Positions 51,971-60,970 of a stretch of DNA of 64,000 nucleotides are shown one piece after another (position 1 is the stretch's first letter; every line of letters starts with the position of its first letter). Position numbers and translations under genes: made by a program. Under the pieces are notes generated by a model. That model did no database searches, was not told the origin of the DNA, and was given only the letters and a program-made list of their open reading frames with translations. The stretch is from CAZTTG01 sp964615935. GTDB taxonomy: Bacteria; Planctomycetota; UBA1135; GCA-002686595. Location of the stretch: positions 1-64,000 of the forward strand of contig CAZTTG010000013.1 of assembly GCA_964615935.1 (NCBI GenBank), in the 5' to 3' direction.

Positions 51971-53091
51971 GCCGCCGCCTGCTCGCCACCGACCGCGTCC
52001 TGGTGCGGATGCCGGCCTGGCTGGGCGACTTCGTCATGGCCGAGCCGGCGGTGTGGGCCCTGTGGCGATGGCTCCGGGAGGGGAGGATCGCCGCGCTGGG
52101 GCTGGCCGGTGCCCCCCGGCTCCTGGGCCTCGTGGAGGAGCGCCTGCCGGGCGCGCAGCTCCTCCCGGACGCGGCCCCAGGCCGGCCCCGGCCCCGGTCC
52201 CACTCGTGGCGGGGCTTCGAGGCGGCGGTCCTCCTCTCGGGCTCCTTCCGGGGGGCGTGGACGGCCTGGCGAGCGGGCATCCCGCGCCGGATCGGGTGGG
52301 CCCGGGACGGGCGCGACCTGCTCCTCACCGACCGGATGAGCCCGGCCCGCGAGCTGGGGCGCGTTCCGCTGGGCCTGGGTCGCCGCGGAAAGTGGCCCCG
52401 CCACCTGCCGCGGCCCTTCGGCTCGACCTGCGCGGAGCTGGTCGGCCTGATCGGCGTGCCCGTACCGCGCAGGCGACCCGAGCTCCAGGCTCGCGCCGAG
52501 GCGCGCGGGCGGGTCGATCGCCGCCTCGCCGAGCTCGGCCTGGGGCCGGCCGAGCCCTTCCTCCTGGCCAACGTCGGTGCCCGCCCGGGCTCGGCCAAGG
52601 GCTACCCGCCCGAGCTCTGGGCCCGCGCCCTCGCCGCCCTCGCGCGCGAGCTGGATCGACCCCAGCTCCTGGTCTGCGGGCCGGGGGAGCGGGACGCCGC
52701 CGAGGCGGTGGCCTCGGCCCTCGGGAATACCGCCCGGCCTCCGCGGTGCTGGCTGGAGCCCCCGCCCGATCTCGCGGAGCTCCTGGCGCTCTGCGAGCGC
52801 GCGGCGGTCGTGCTCACCGCCGACTCGGGTCCCCGGCACCTGGCGGTGGCGGCCGGCGCGCCGGTCGCGGTGGCCATGGGTCCCGGCGATCCGCGGCACA
52901 CCGCCGACCACCTGGGAGCCACCCGCGTGGTGCGCGAGCCGGTGCCCTGCGGCCCCTGCCACCGGGAGGCCTGCCCCCTGCCCGCGGGCGAGGAGAACCT
53001 GGCCTGCATGCGCCGCATCGCTCCGGAGCGGCTCGCCGATGCGGCTCTCGAGCTCTACCGCTACCATGCCCCGCCCCCCGAACGGGAGTAG
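51967..53091 (+). CDS. second GT9 heptosyltransferase-type protein
   Basis: A 374-residue GT9 protein that starts like the first gene (VLVRMPAWLGDFVMAEPAVWAL), has FLLANVGARPGSAKGYPPELW, then AVVLTADSGPRHLAVAAGAPVA, and the Cys block CGPCHREACPLPAGEENLACM. It is clearly a paralogue of the WaaF-like protein encoded upstream, with a 70-residue variable middle. Its GTG start overlaps the previous stop. Which linkage it makes (heptose I, III or another sugar) cannot be told from sequence. Confidence 0.87.
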   Translation: MSRRLLATDRVLVRMPAWLGDFVMAEPAVWALWRWLREGRIAALGLAGAPRLLGLVEERLPGAQLLPDAAPGRPRPRSHSWRGFEAAVLLSGSFRGAWTAWRAGIPRRIGWARDGRDLLLTDRMSPARELGRVPLGLGRRGKWPRHLPRPFGSTCAELVGLIGVPVPRRRPELQARAEARGRVDRRLAELGLGPAEPFLLANVGARPGSAKGYPPELWARALAALARELDRPQLLVCGPGERDAAEAVASALGNTARPPRCWLEPPPDLAELLALCERAAVVLTADSGPRHLAVAAGAPVAVAMGPGDPRHTADHLGATRVVREPVPCGPCHREACPLPAGEENLACMRRIAPERLADAALELYRYHAPPPERE

Positions 53092-53099
53092 CACACGCC

Positions 53100-53921
53100 A
53101 TGCGAAGCCCTGCCGACGACTTTCCCCCCGAGGTGCCCGACCAGCCCGAGCTCGTCCGCTGCGAGCGCGACGGGCACGTGGTCACCCTGACGCTCGATCG
53201 ACCGGAGGTGATGAACGCCATCTCCTTCCCGGCCCTCAAGCGCCTGCGCTGCCTGTGCGCGGAGCTGGCCGAGGACCTCTCGATCCGCGCGATCATCCTG
53301 ACGGGCGCCGGCGATCGGGCCTTCTGCGCGGGCGCCGACCTCAAGGAGCGGCGGAGCATGCCGGAGGAGCTGGTGCCGGTCTTCATCCGCAACATCCGCG
53401 CGGCGGCCGACGACTTCCAGAGCCTGCCGCAGCCGACCATCGGCGCGGTGAACGGCTTCGCCCTCGGGGGGGGCACGGAGCTGCTCCTGGCTTGCGACCT
53501 GCGCGTGGCGGCGCCGCATGCGAAGTTGGGCCTGACCGAGACCGCGCTGGCGATCATTCCCGGCGGGGGGGGTACGCAGCGCCTGCCGCGCCTGATCGGC
53601 CGGGCGCGGGCCAAGGACCTGATCTTGACGGCGCGGCGCGTGGATGCGGCCGAGGCCGAGCGCATCGGGCTGGTCAACCGGGTGGCGCCGGAGGGTGGGC
53701 TCATGGAGGCCGCGCGGGAGATGGCCGAGAGCATCGCGGCCAACGGCCCGGTGGCCGTGCGCGCGGCCAAGCGGGCCATCGATCGCGGCTCGGAGCTTCC
53801 CTTGCCCGAGGCCCTGGAGGAGGAGACGCGGTGCTACCAGCTCACGGTGCCCACCCGGGACCGTCGAGAGGCCCTGGTGGCCTTCGGGGAGAAGCGCCGG
53901 CCGTCATTCGAGGGACGCTAG
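53100..53921 (+). CDS. enoyl-CoA hydratase, AUH/methylglutaconyl-CoA hydratase-like
   Basis: A 273-residue crotonase. FCAGADLKER is the oxyanion segment, with the KER extension typical of the AUH group. GFALGGGTELLLACDLRVAA and LTETALAIIPGGGGTQRLPR place both catalytic Glu residues. The C-terminal helix ends in FGEKRRPSFEGR as in AUH. AUH acts on 3-methylglutaconyl-CoA in leucine breakdown; acyl-CoA substrates of general beta-oxidation are possible. The ATG comes 8 bases after the GT9 stop. It is not near the FadJ-like gene (30.3-32.5 kb). Confidence 0.9.
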   Translation: MRSPADDFPPEVPDQPELVRCERDGHVVTLTLDRPEVMNAISFPALKRLRCLCAELAEDLSIRAIILTGAGDRAFCAGADLKERRSMPEELVPVFIRNIRAAADDFQSLPQPTIGAVNGFALGGGTELLLACDLRVAAPHAKLGLTETALAIIPGGGGTQRLPRLIGRARAKDLILTARRVDAAEAERIGLVNRVAPEGGLMEAAREMAESIAANGPVAVRAAKRAIDRGSELPLPEALEEETRCYQLTVPTRDRREALVAFGEKRRPSFEGR

Positions 53922-53946
53922 GGACCGCCCCCCCCCTCCCCCCGAA

Positions 53947-53967
53947 ACCCCCTCCCCGCGAGGGGGT
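53947..53967 (+). terminator. possible terminator after the enoyl-CoA hydratase
   Basis: A perfect 7-base stem (53947-53953 with 53961-53967) and a 7-base loop lie 26 bases past the stop and 12 bases before the next ATG. No T run follows. Confidence 0.3.
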
Positions 53968-53978
53968 ACGCCCTTCGC

Positions 53979-54862
53979 ATGAGCCGAACGCTGCTCGTCG
54001 CGGGGCTCCTATCCGGCATGGGCCTGATGCTGCTCCTGATCCGCGCCCTCCTGCCGGAGGATCGGGTGGACTGGGAGCTGGCCCGAGCCGAGGCCCCCGG
54101 ACTCGAGGACCTGGCCTCGAACGAGACGCCGGGATCGCTCCTCCAGCACGCGCCCGCCGACCGACCGGTGCCCGTGGGCCCGCAGGGGCGCCGCACCGCG
54201 GCCCTGGCCGTGAACCCGACGGGCCCGGGTGGGCTCCGGGTGGTGGGGTTCGTGCAGGACCGGGACGGCGGCCTCCTCCCCGGCGCCAAGGTCCGGATCC
54301 TGCACCCTGGCGGCCGGAGCTGGACCACGCGGACCGGCACGCGGGGCCTGTTCATTCACTCCCTGCCGGACGCGGGCCCGTACTCGATCGAGGCCACCAC
54401 CGACCACTTCTCGCGGGAGAGCATCCGCTGGTCCCCCGGGGACGAGGCCGTGATCCGTCTCCGACGCGAGGGCTGGCCGGCCGCGCTGAGAGGGGTCGTC
54501 GTGGACGGCCGGGGCGAGCCCTTGCCGCTCTTCGCGATCGACCTGCTGGGGCCGGACGGGAGCCTCGCCGACCTCGACTGGACGCTCCCGGAGGACGGCT
54601 CGGGTGCCTTCCGCGCCGAGGCCAGCCTGAGCGACGTGAAGCCTCGCGGTGTCTCCATGCGGGTGCGCGCTCCGGGCTGCTACGAGGCTCGCTTCGGCCC
54701 CTGGACCCTCTCTCCGGATCAAGAGATCGACGGGCTGCGCCTGGTGCTGGAGCGCCAACCGCCCGAGATCACGGGGAGCCTGGCGGATCCCTGGGGGAGG
54801 GCCAGGAGCTGTGCATCGACTTCGAGGCCGGCACGAGATCGGACGCGATGCCCCCGAGATAG
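53979..54862 (+). pseudogene. frameshifted carboxypeptidase-regulatory-like surface protein
   Basis: The ATG at 53979 opens an N-terminal membrane helix (LLVAGLLSGMGLMLLLIRALL), then two carboxypeptidase-regulatory-like beta domains (starting near residues 83 and 168), and the start of a third (ITGSLADPWG, residue ~270). At the G5 run 54793-54797 the frame breaks: reading on gives Arg-rich noise opposite the glycosyltransferase gene, whereas the other frame continues as EGQELCIDFEAG, then TRSDAMPPR and a stop at 54862. One missing G restores it. It is related in layout to the 1207-residue protein at 11547-15170. A sequencing slip in the homopolymer is as likely as a real mutation. Confidence 0.6.
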
Positions 54863-54878
54863 GACCGGCCCCGAACCC

Positions 54879-55949
54879 TCAGGGCGCTCGCCCCAGCACC
54901 TCGCCGTAGACCGCGTGGATCCCCTCGACCTCGCGCTCGATCGAGTGGTGCTCCACGACGTGCTCCCGCGCCCGCGCGCCGAGCATGAGCAGGGCCTCGG
55001 GATCGGCGATCAGGGACTCGATCGCCTCGGTCAGTGCCCGCGCGTCTCCCGTGTCCACGATGAGCCCGCTCGCGCCCGGCACGATCATCTGCGGGAAGCC
55101 ACCCGCGCGCGAGGTGACCGCCGCGGCGCCGCTGGCCATGGCCTCGAGGGGCGTCAGGCCGAAGCCCTCGCTGCGCGAGGGCGCCACGCACAGGCAGAGG
55201 CGCTGGTACCAGCGCTTGATCTCCGCGTCCCCGAGGTCGCCCAGGAGGACGACGCGCTCCTCGAGGCCGTCCTCGCGGATCCGGCGCAGGAGACCGTCCC
55301 GCCAGCCCCGATCCGCGGGCTTGCAGAAGCCCGTGACCACCGCGGTGAACTCCGGATGGCGCGGCAGGAGCTCGCACATGGCCTCCACGAAGAGATCGGT
55401 CCCCTTGCTCCTGCGGATCCGCCCCAGGATGCCGATGCCGTACTTGCCCGGCAGCCCACCCTCCCGCCAGGCGGCGAGCTTGTCCGCGGGCGGCCGGAAG
55501 GCCTCGGTGTCGACGCCGTGCGGCAGGACGACGCTGTGCCAGTCGAGGAAGGAGGCGGCCCGCTCGGTGACGGCGATGATCGCGTCGCAGCGGTGGACCA
55601 GCGCCCGCCAGAGCCGGCCGTGGCGGCGCGGGGAGGGCGAGGTGTAGACCAGCTTCCAGGGCTGGCGGAGGACGCGCTTCAGGAAGAGGCCGACCGCGGC
55701 GTCCGTCGCCCGGCGCGCGTGCCAGACGCGGTGGGAGTAGCCCTCCGGGGGGCGCCAGCCGCAGCGGAGGAGATCGCCGAAGCCGACCGAGTCATCGAGG
55801 CCCAGCCCTCCCATGTCGAGCGCGGCCGTGCGGCGCCGCCGCTGCTGCCGCGGAACCAGCGCGCGTATGGTCGCCGACACGCCCGCGTAGCGTCGGTGCA
55901 GGTTGACCACCAGCGCCGATGCGTCGCGCAGCGGAGAGGGGCTCGACAT
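54879..55949 (-). CDS. glycosyltransferase family 4 (GT-B)
   Basis: A 356-residue GT4 enzyme. The C-terminal half has GILGRIRRSKGTDLFVEAM, LLGDLGDAEIKRWYQRL, the donor-site APSRSEGFGLTPLEAMASG and GLIVDTGDARALTEAIESL. The N-terminal half is about 170 residues, with an acceptor domain start HRRYAGVSATIRALV. It should add a sugar to an envelope glycan on the cytoplasmic face. It begins at 55949, 11 bases after the methyltransferase stop, with GAGG nine bases upstream, so the two are one unit. Confidence 0.9.
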   Translation of the reverse strand: MSSPSPLRDASALVVNLHRRYAGVSATIRALVPRQQRRRRTAALDMGGLGLDDSVGFGDLLRCGWRPPEGYSHRVWHARRATDAAVGLFLKRVLRQPWKLVYTSPSPRRHGRLWRALVHRCDAIIAVTERAASFLDWHSVVLPHGVDTEAFRPPADKLAAWREGGLPGKYGIGILGRIRRSKGTDLFVEAMCELLPRHPEFTAVVTGFCKPADRGWRDGLLRRIREDGLEERVVLLGDLGDAEIKRWYQRLCLCVAPSRSEGFGLTPLEAMASGAAAVTSRAGGFPQMIVPGASGLIVDTGDARALTEAIESLIADPEALLMLGARAREHVVEHHSIEREVEGIHAVYGEVLGRAP

Positions 55950-55960
55950 GCCGGGAGACC

Positions 55961-56620
55961 TCAGGAGTCCGCGGGAGGACGCGAATCGACGGGGCGCAGC
56001 AGGAAGAGGGTGCGGCTGCCCTTCGCGCCCCGATCGGGCCCGCGCTCGAGCACCTCGTGGGAGTACCCCCCCTCCCCGAGGACGGCCAGCAGGTCCGGCT
56101 CGGCGTGGCGCACGGCCCGGGCCGAGGCCCAGGGGTACTTGCGGTGCCGGCCGCGCTCGTAGCCGGTGCGGCCGAGGTTCACGTCGAGGAGCACGCGGGT
56201 CTCGGGATGGATGACCTCCCTCAGGTTGGAGAGGCACAGCTCGAGCTGCTCGCGGCCGCAGTGGATGAAGATCGAGAAGGCCAGCACGAAGTCGAAGCGG
56301 CGGTCGAAGCACCCGAACTCGAAGCGCTCGCCGCGGTCGAAGGCGGGCTGCTTGTGGGCCACCAGGCCCTCCCCCCAGACGTCGATCACCTCCCGCTCGA
56401 GCCCTTCCCGGACCCAGCGCTCACCCGGCTCCACGCCGCAGTAGCCGCCCGGCGTGAGGAAGGGGATGAGGAGCCGGCCCACCCGCAGCGATCCGCAGCC
56501 CACGTCCAGCACGCGGTGGTGCTCCCTCAGCCCGTGCTCCAGGAGCAGCGCGAAGCGCTTCGCGCCCGTCTGGTAGTACCGCTTCGCGGGCCCGACGAAG
56601 GCCTGGTAGTGTGTGGCCAC
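55961..56620 (-). CDS. class I SAM-dependent methyltransferase
   Basis: A roughly 219-residue methyltransferase from a GTG at 56620. RVLDVGCGSLRVGRLLIPFL is motif I, GVEPGERWVREGLER supplies the acidic residue after strand 2, and FDFVLAFSIFIHC motif II. Substrate type is not readable; coupling to a glycosyltransferase suggests a sugar or lipid-linked intermediate. The same-frame ATG at 56659 lies inside the divergent gene and across the palindrome, so the GTG is preferred. Confidence 0.82.
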   Translation of the reverse strand: MATHYQAFVGPAKRYYQTGAKRFALLLEHGLREHHRVLDVGCGSLRVGRLLIPFLTPGGYCGVEPGERWVREGLEREVIDVWGEGLVAHKQPAFDRGERFEFGCFDRRFDFVLAFSIFIHCGREQLELCLSNLREVIHPETRVLLDVNLGRTGYERGRHRKYPWASARAVRHAEPDLLAVLGEGGYSHEVLERGPDRGAKGSRTLFLLRPVDSRPPADS

Positions 56621-56625
56621 GACGT

Positions 56626-56642
56626 ATACGGTACCGTATGTC
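56626..56642. promoter_or_regulatory. palindromic divergent promoter region
   Basis: ATACGGTACCGTAT (56626-56639) is a perfect 14-base palindrome in the 28-base gap between two GTG starts facing away from each other. On the plus strand TATGTC (56637-56642) lies six bases before the GTG at 56649. On the minus strand TACCGT lies seven bases before the GTG at 56620. A regulator bound here could control both genes. Confidence 0.5.
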
Positions 56643-56648
56643 CGTGCC

Positions 56649-58121
56649 GTGAACGTCATCCTCTACGTCGTCGATTCCCTGCGCGCGGATCACGTGCACG
56701 CGCTCGGTTACGGGCGGGAGACGACGCCGAATCTGGACCGGCTCGCCCGCGAGGGAGCGGTCTTCGAGCTCGCCTGCTCCCAGAGCGGCTGGACGGCGCC
56801 CTCGGCCGCCAGCCTCCTGTCGAGCCGGCACCCCTCGGCCACGGGGATCCGCCGGATGCACGAGGGGCCGTCGAAGGCCATCCCCTGGCTGCCCGAGCGG
56901 CTCCGCGAGGAGGGCTTCCGGACCGCGGCCTTCTCCTCCGTCGCCCAGCTCGGCCGGCACCTGGGCTTCGACCGCGGCTTCGACGACTTCCGCGAGCTGT
57001 TCCTGGAGGAGCGGACCCTCGAGCGCTGTCGGGCGCGGGCTCAGGCGAGCCGGGGAGACCACTACTGCCTGCCGCTCTCCGAGGACCTGCACCTCGAGGC
57101 GCTCGAGTGGCTGGACGGGCGGGACGCGGCGAGGCGGCGAGAGCCCTTCTTCCTGCTGCTGTGGTCGATCGACGTGCACGAGCCCTACCGGCACTCTGGC
57201 GAGTTCGACCTCTTCGCGGATCCCGCCTACCGCGGGCCCATCGACGGCCGGGGGCGGCCCTTCAGCCGGGTGCGCGACCGCCGCGACCTGCGGCAGCTGG
57301 TCGACCTGTACGACGGCAGCATCCGCCATCAGGACGCGCGCCTGGGGGAGCTGGTGGAGTCCCTGGAGGAGCGGGGGCTCCTGGACGACACCCTGCTGAT
57401 CGTGTGCGCGGATCACGGCGAGATGCTCTTCGAGCACGGCATCGCCGGGCACGGGAAGTACCCCTGGGAACCCCTGATGCGGGTCCCCCTCGTCCTGCGC
57501 CATCCGCCGACGATCGAGGCCGGCCGGCGCATCGGGGCCCTGGTCCAGCTCATCGACCTCGCGCCCTCCATCCTGGAGCTCGCGGGCGCGGCGCCGCAGG
57601 AGCGCTTCCGCGGGAGATCCCTGGCTCCGCTGCTCTCGGGCGAGGCGCAGCGGATCCACGAGGTGATCGCCCTCGAGGAGCCCTATCCCTTCGACCCGCG
57701 GGAGCGAGCGGTCGTCGTGCGCGACGAGCGGTGGAAGTACGTCGAGTACACCCCGCCCGCTCCGGCGCGTCGCCTGCGCGTGATCGGGAAGGAGCTCGGA
57801 CGCGCGCTGAGCCTGTTGTTTCGGCCGGCGATGGCGCCGGTCCTCCACGGCCACCGCTTCCGCGGAGGCCCGCGCGAGTGGGCGCGCGCGCTCGTGGGCG
57901 AGCCGCTGGCCTTCGCCGCGGGCAGGAGGTCGCGCCGCCTCTTCGATCTCGCCGATGATCCCGACGAGTCGCGCGACCGGATGCGATCGGCTCCCGAGGT
58001 GGCCGCCCGCCTGCGCGCGGCGATGGAGCTCGTCGGAGCGAGCGCGGAGGGCGCGGGCCCGGTCGCGGACGCGGACCGGCGCGTGAAGGAGCAGCTCCGG
58101 GATCTCGGCTACCTGGAGTGA
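56649..58121 (+). CDS. sulfatase-fold (alkaline phosphatase superfamily) hydrolase
   Basis: A 490-residue protein. VNVILYVVDSLRADHV gives the metal Asp near residue 9, followed by TTPNLDRLAREGAVF and, in place of the sulfatase C/S-x-P-x-R, SGWTAPSAASLLSS (Thr49 likely nucleophile). ADHGEMLFEHGIAGHGKYPW carries the second metal site. The missing Cys/Ser-x-Pro-x-Arg means it is probably not formylglycine-modified and may act on phosphate esters or move phosphoglycerol-like groups; no membrane helix is present. The GTG start is set by the palindrome. Divergence from a glycosyltransferase/methyltransferase pair suggests envelope glycan editing. Confidence 0.85.
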   Translation: MNVILYVVDSLRADHVHALGYGRETTPNLDRLAREGAVFELACSQSGWTAPSAASLLSSRHPSATGIRRMHEGPSKAIPWLPERLREEGFRTAAFSSVAQLGRHLGFDRGFDDFRELFLEERTLERCRARAQASRGDHYCLPLSEDLHLEALEWLDGRDAARRREPFFLLLWSIDVHEPYRHSGEFDLFADPAYRGPIDGRGRPFSRVRDRRDLRQLVDLYDGSIRHQDARLGELVESLEERGLLDDTLLIVCADHGEMLFEHGIAGHGKYPWEPLMRVPLVLRHPPTIEAGRRIGALVQLIDLAPSILELAGAAPQERFRGRSLAPLLSGEAQRIHEVIALEEPYPFDPRERAVVVRDERWKYVEYTPPAPARRLRVIGKELGRALSLLFRPAMAPVLHGHRFRGGPREWARALVGEPLAFAAGRRSRRLFDLADDPDESRDRMRSAPEVAARLRAAMELVGASAEGAGPVADADRRVKEQLRDLGYLE

Positions 58122-58125
58122 GGCG

Positions 58126-58554
58126 CTACGCGTCCTCCTGCTCGGCCGCGAGCCGCGCCAGCTCCTCGATCTCCGCCCGCGTGTACAGCCGCCCGCGGCC
58201 GACGCCGGGGCAGCACGCCTTGACCGCGCCTTCCCAGGTCTCCCGCTCCAGGTTCTCCTCCCAGAAGGGCCAGGCCCGGCACTGGGCGGGGCGCACGGGA
58301 TGGATGCGGCACAGGGAATCGGGGCCCAGGAAAGGGCACTCGGGCCGGTCCGCCCGCAGGAGGATCCAGCCGTCCTCCTCCTCGCACCAGGTCTCGACGA
58401 ACTCGGCCCGGGACACCCCCAGAAACCGGCTGGCGGCCCGGATCTCATCCTCCGAGAGGTACACGTAGGCGTACTCCCCGTGGGTCCGACAGCAGTTTCC
58501 GCTGCGGGTGCACTCGAAGCGTAACCCCTTGTGGTACCAGGGCTTATCGGTCAT
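58126..58554 (-). CDS. YkgJ-family cysteine cluster protein
   Basis: A 142-residue Cys-rich protein. ECTRSGNCCRTHG near the start, ECPFLGPDSLCRIHPVRP then AQCRAWPFWEEN in the middle, and ACCPGVGRG near the end form the 8-Cys pattern of the YkgJ/CxxCxxCC family, which is thought to bind zinc or iron-sulfur. It stops four bases from the convergent sulfatase-fold gene and starts 164 bases from the divergent sigma54 regulator. No function is established for most members. Confidence 0.88.
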   Translation of the reverse strand: MTDKPWYHKGLRFECTRSGNCCRTHGEYAYVYLSEDEIRAASRFLGVSRAEFVETWCEEEDGWILLRADRPECPFLGPDSLCRIHPVRPAQCRAWPFWEENLERETWEGAVKACCPGVGRGRLYTRAEIEELARLAAEQEDA

Positions 58555-58718
58555 TTACGCTGTCATTTCCCTGTAAGTGTGCGGAAACCGAACGGTCCCG
58601 GTGGGTAGATGTCCCTCGAGCGTGCGGTTCCGCGCTACACCCGGCTGAGCGCGGCGCCGATCCCCGGCCTTCTCCACCGAATCCCCCACCGCCCGCGGCC
58701 CCCCTGCCGCAGTATCGC

Positions 58719-60806
58719 ATGAAGGTCATCGTCGTCGAGAACGGAGCTCGCGCAGAGCTCGAGTTCGATCGCCCCGTGGTCTCCATCGGCCGCTCGATCG
58801 ACAACGAGATCCGCCTCTCCGGCAGCCTGATCTCGCGGCACCACTGCCGCATCGAGGCCGGCCCCGAGGGGGTCTGGGTCATCGACCTGGGCTCCTCCAA
58901 CGGCACCCTGGTCAACGGGGAGCGGGTCAAGCGGCGGCTGCTCGCCCCCGGGGATCAGCTCGGGGTGGGGGGGGCCACGATCGAGGTCGACCGGGAGGCG
59001 GACCGCCCCGGCGAGACGCAGCGCATCGAGGTCGGAGCCCACGAGGGGGCGGAGCCGGTCGGGGTCCAGACCCTCACCGGCGACGCACAGCGCGAGCGCG
59101 AGAATCTGCGCGTGTTCGCCAAGATCACCCGCGAGCTGGTGCGCGAGACCGAGCTGGTGCGACTCCTGCGCCTGATCGTGGACAGCGCGGTCTCGCTGGT
59201 GGGCGGCGAGCGGGGCTTCCTCCTGCTGGCGTCCGAGGAGGGGGCCGCCGTGGAGGGGGAGCGGACCGGCCCGGCGCCGGCGGCCTCCGATCCCGCCGGC
59301 ATGAAGGTCCGCGTGGCGCGCAGCTTCGACCGGGAGGACATCCCGGTGCCGGCCTCGCGCCTGTCGATGGGGATCGCCCGCAAGGTGATCACCCAGGGGC
59401 GCTCGCTGCTCTCGGTCGACGCCGGCCGGGACGAGCGCCTCAAGGGCATGGCCAGCGTCGAGGATCTGCGCCTGCGCTCGGTCATGTGCCTGCCGGTTCG
59501 CGTCGAGGGCCGCATCATGGGCGTGATCTACGTCGACAATCGCCTGCAGCGAGGGGCCTTCACCGAGGACGACCTGGAGCTGGTGGACCTGCTCGCCGAC
59601 CAGGCCGCCATCGCCATCCGCAACGCCCGCCTGGTGGCCGAGCTGCGCCAGCGCAACGAGCGGCTGGTGCAGTCCCAGCGCAAGATCGAGCTCCTGAACG
59701 AGCAGCTCGGCCGCAAGGTGCGCGACCGCGACTCGCAGCTCGCGGTGGTGCGCGCCGAGCTGGACCGCGAGCGGGGGCGCTACGACTACTCCTCCATCGT
59801 CGGCGCCAGCGAGGGCATGCGGCGGGTCTTCCAGCAGGTGGACCGCATCGTTCCCTCGGAGCTGCCCGTGCTGGTCAACGGCGAGAGCGGCACGGGCAAG
59901 GAGCTGATCGCGCGCGCCATCCACTTCAACGGCCCGCGCAAGGACAAGCCCTTCGTCACCGAGAACTGCGCCGCCCTGCCCGATTCGCTGCTCGAGTCCG
60001 AGCTCTTCGGGCACACCCGGGGGGCCTTCACCGGGGCCCACAAGGCCAAGAAGGGCCTGCTGGAGCAGGCGCACGGCGGCACGCTCTTCCTGGACGAGAT
60101 CGGGGACATGAGCCCCGAGATGCAGAAGAAGCTCCTGCGCGTTCTGCAGGAGGGCGAGTTCCGCAGCCTGGGCTCCAACGACTCCATCCATGTCGACGTG
60201 CGCGTGATCGCCGCCAGCCACCGCCGCCTGGAGGACCTGGTCCGCACCCAGGGTTTTCGGGAGGACCTCTACTACCGCATCAACGTGCTGCGGGTCGACC
60301 TGCCGCCCCTGCGGGAGCGGCGGGAGGACATCCCCCTGCTGGCCGAGGCCCTGATGGCCAAGGCGGCCCGCGAGGCCGGCCGGCCGGGCCCGGTCCTGCC
60401 GCGCGAGGTGATCTCCGCGCTGGTGGCCTACGACTGGCCCGGCAACGTGCGCGAGCTGGAGAACGAGATGCGGCGGCTGGTGGTCATGGCCTGCGAGGAG
60501 GTCCAGCTCGACCTCCTGTCCACCGCGATCCTCGAGCGGCGCTCCCTGCGGGCCCCCGCGGGCGAGCCGGGGTCGGCGGTGCTCCTGGGGGGCAGCATCC
60601 GCGAGGCGGTGGCCGACCTCGAGCGGCGCTCGATCGAGGCCGCCCTGGTGCAGGCGGGGGGCAACAAGAGCCGGGCCGCCCAGGCCCTGGGGATCAGCCG
60701 CTTCGCCCTGCAGCGCAAGCTGGACAAGTACGGGATCGGGGGGAAGAAGGCGGAGACTTCGGGGGCCGCCCCGGCCAGCGACGAGGGGAACGGGCAGGCG
60801 CTCTAG
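58719..60806 (+). CDS. FHA-GAF-sigma54-dependent transcription activator
   Basis: A 695-residue regulator. An FHA domain (residues 1-90: SIGRS at 22-26, ISRHH at 38-42, SSNGTLVNG at 59-67) reads phosphothreonine. A GAF domain spans about 146-305 with a coiled coil to 350. The AAA+ sigma54 domain has Walker A GESGTGKE at 388-395, GAFTGA at 435-440 and Walker B GGTLFLDEIGD at 453-463; then PLRERREDIP, YDWPGNVRELEN and a Fis-type HTH (GNKSRAAQALGISRFALQRK). It activates sigma54 promoters when phosphorylated partners bind the FHA domain; the Ser/Thr kinase genes in this window are plausible upstream signals. Confidence 0.93.
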   Translation: MKVIVVENGARAELEFDRPVVSIGRSIDNEIRLSGSLISRHHCRIEAGPEGVWVIDLGSSNGTLVNGERVKRRLLAPGDQLGVGGATIEVDREADRPGETQRIEVGAHEGAEPVGVQTLTGDAQRERENLRVFAKITRELVRETELVRLLRLIVDSAVSLVGGERGFLLLASEEGAAVEGERTGPAPAASDPAGMKVRVARSFDREDIPVPASRLSMGIARKVITQGRSLLSVDAGRDERLKGMASVEDLRLRSVMCLPVRVEGRIMGVIYVDNRLQRGAFTEDDLELVDLLADQAAIAIRNARLVAELRQRNERLVQSQRKIELLNEQLGRKVRDRDSQLAVVRAELDRERGRYDYSSIVGASEGMRRVFQQVDRIVPSELPVLVNGESGTGKELIARAIHFNGPRKDKPFVTENCAALPDSLLESELFGHTRGAFTGAHKAKKGLLEQAHGGTLFLDEIGDMSPEMQKKLLRVLQEGEFRSLGSNDSIHVDVRVIAASHRRLEDLVRTQGFREDLYYRINVLRVDLPPLRERREDIPLLAEALMAKAAREAGRPGPVLPREVISALVAYDWPGNVRELENEMRRLVVMACEEVQLDLLSTAILERRSLRAPAGEPGSAVLLGGSIREAVADLERRSIEAALVQAGGNKSRAAQALGISRFALQRKLDKYGIGGKKAETSGAAPASDEGNGQAL

Positions 60807-60923
60807 GGAGCTTCCTGCCCCTGGGAAGCGGGAAAGGGGAAACTCCGGGCGCCCGCCCGGCTACCGAGGGGCGGAGCGGGCCGGCCCAGCGGGGGCCCCC
60901 GATCCTCTCCCTGGACGCCGGAA

Positions 60924-60946
60924 GTGGCCGATACGACACTGGCCAC
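60924..60946 (+). promoter_or_regulatory. inverted repeat upstream of the secreted peptidase-like gene
   Basis: GTGGCC (60924-60929) and GGCCAC (60941-60946) form perfect 6-base arms with an 11-base spacer, 25 bases before the ATG at 60971. It could be an operator or the terminator of the regulator gene upstream. The spacer is A/T-richer than its surroundings. Confidence 0.3.
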
Positions 60947-60970
60947 GCTCCGTATCCCCCCAGCCCTGCC

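Noticed and set aside
54863..56162. Continuation of the surface-protein frame past 54862
   Set aside because: It runs opposite a clear GT4 glycosyltransferase and loses all domain pattern after the G run.
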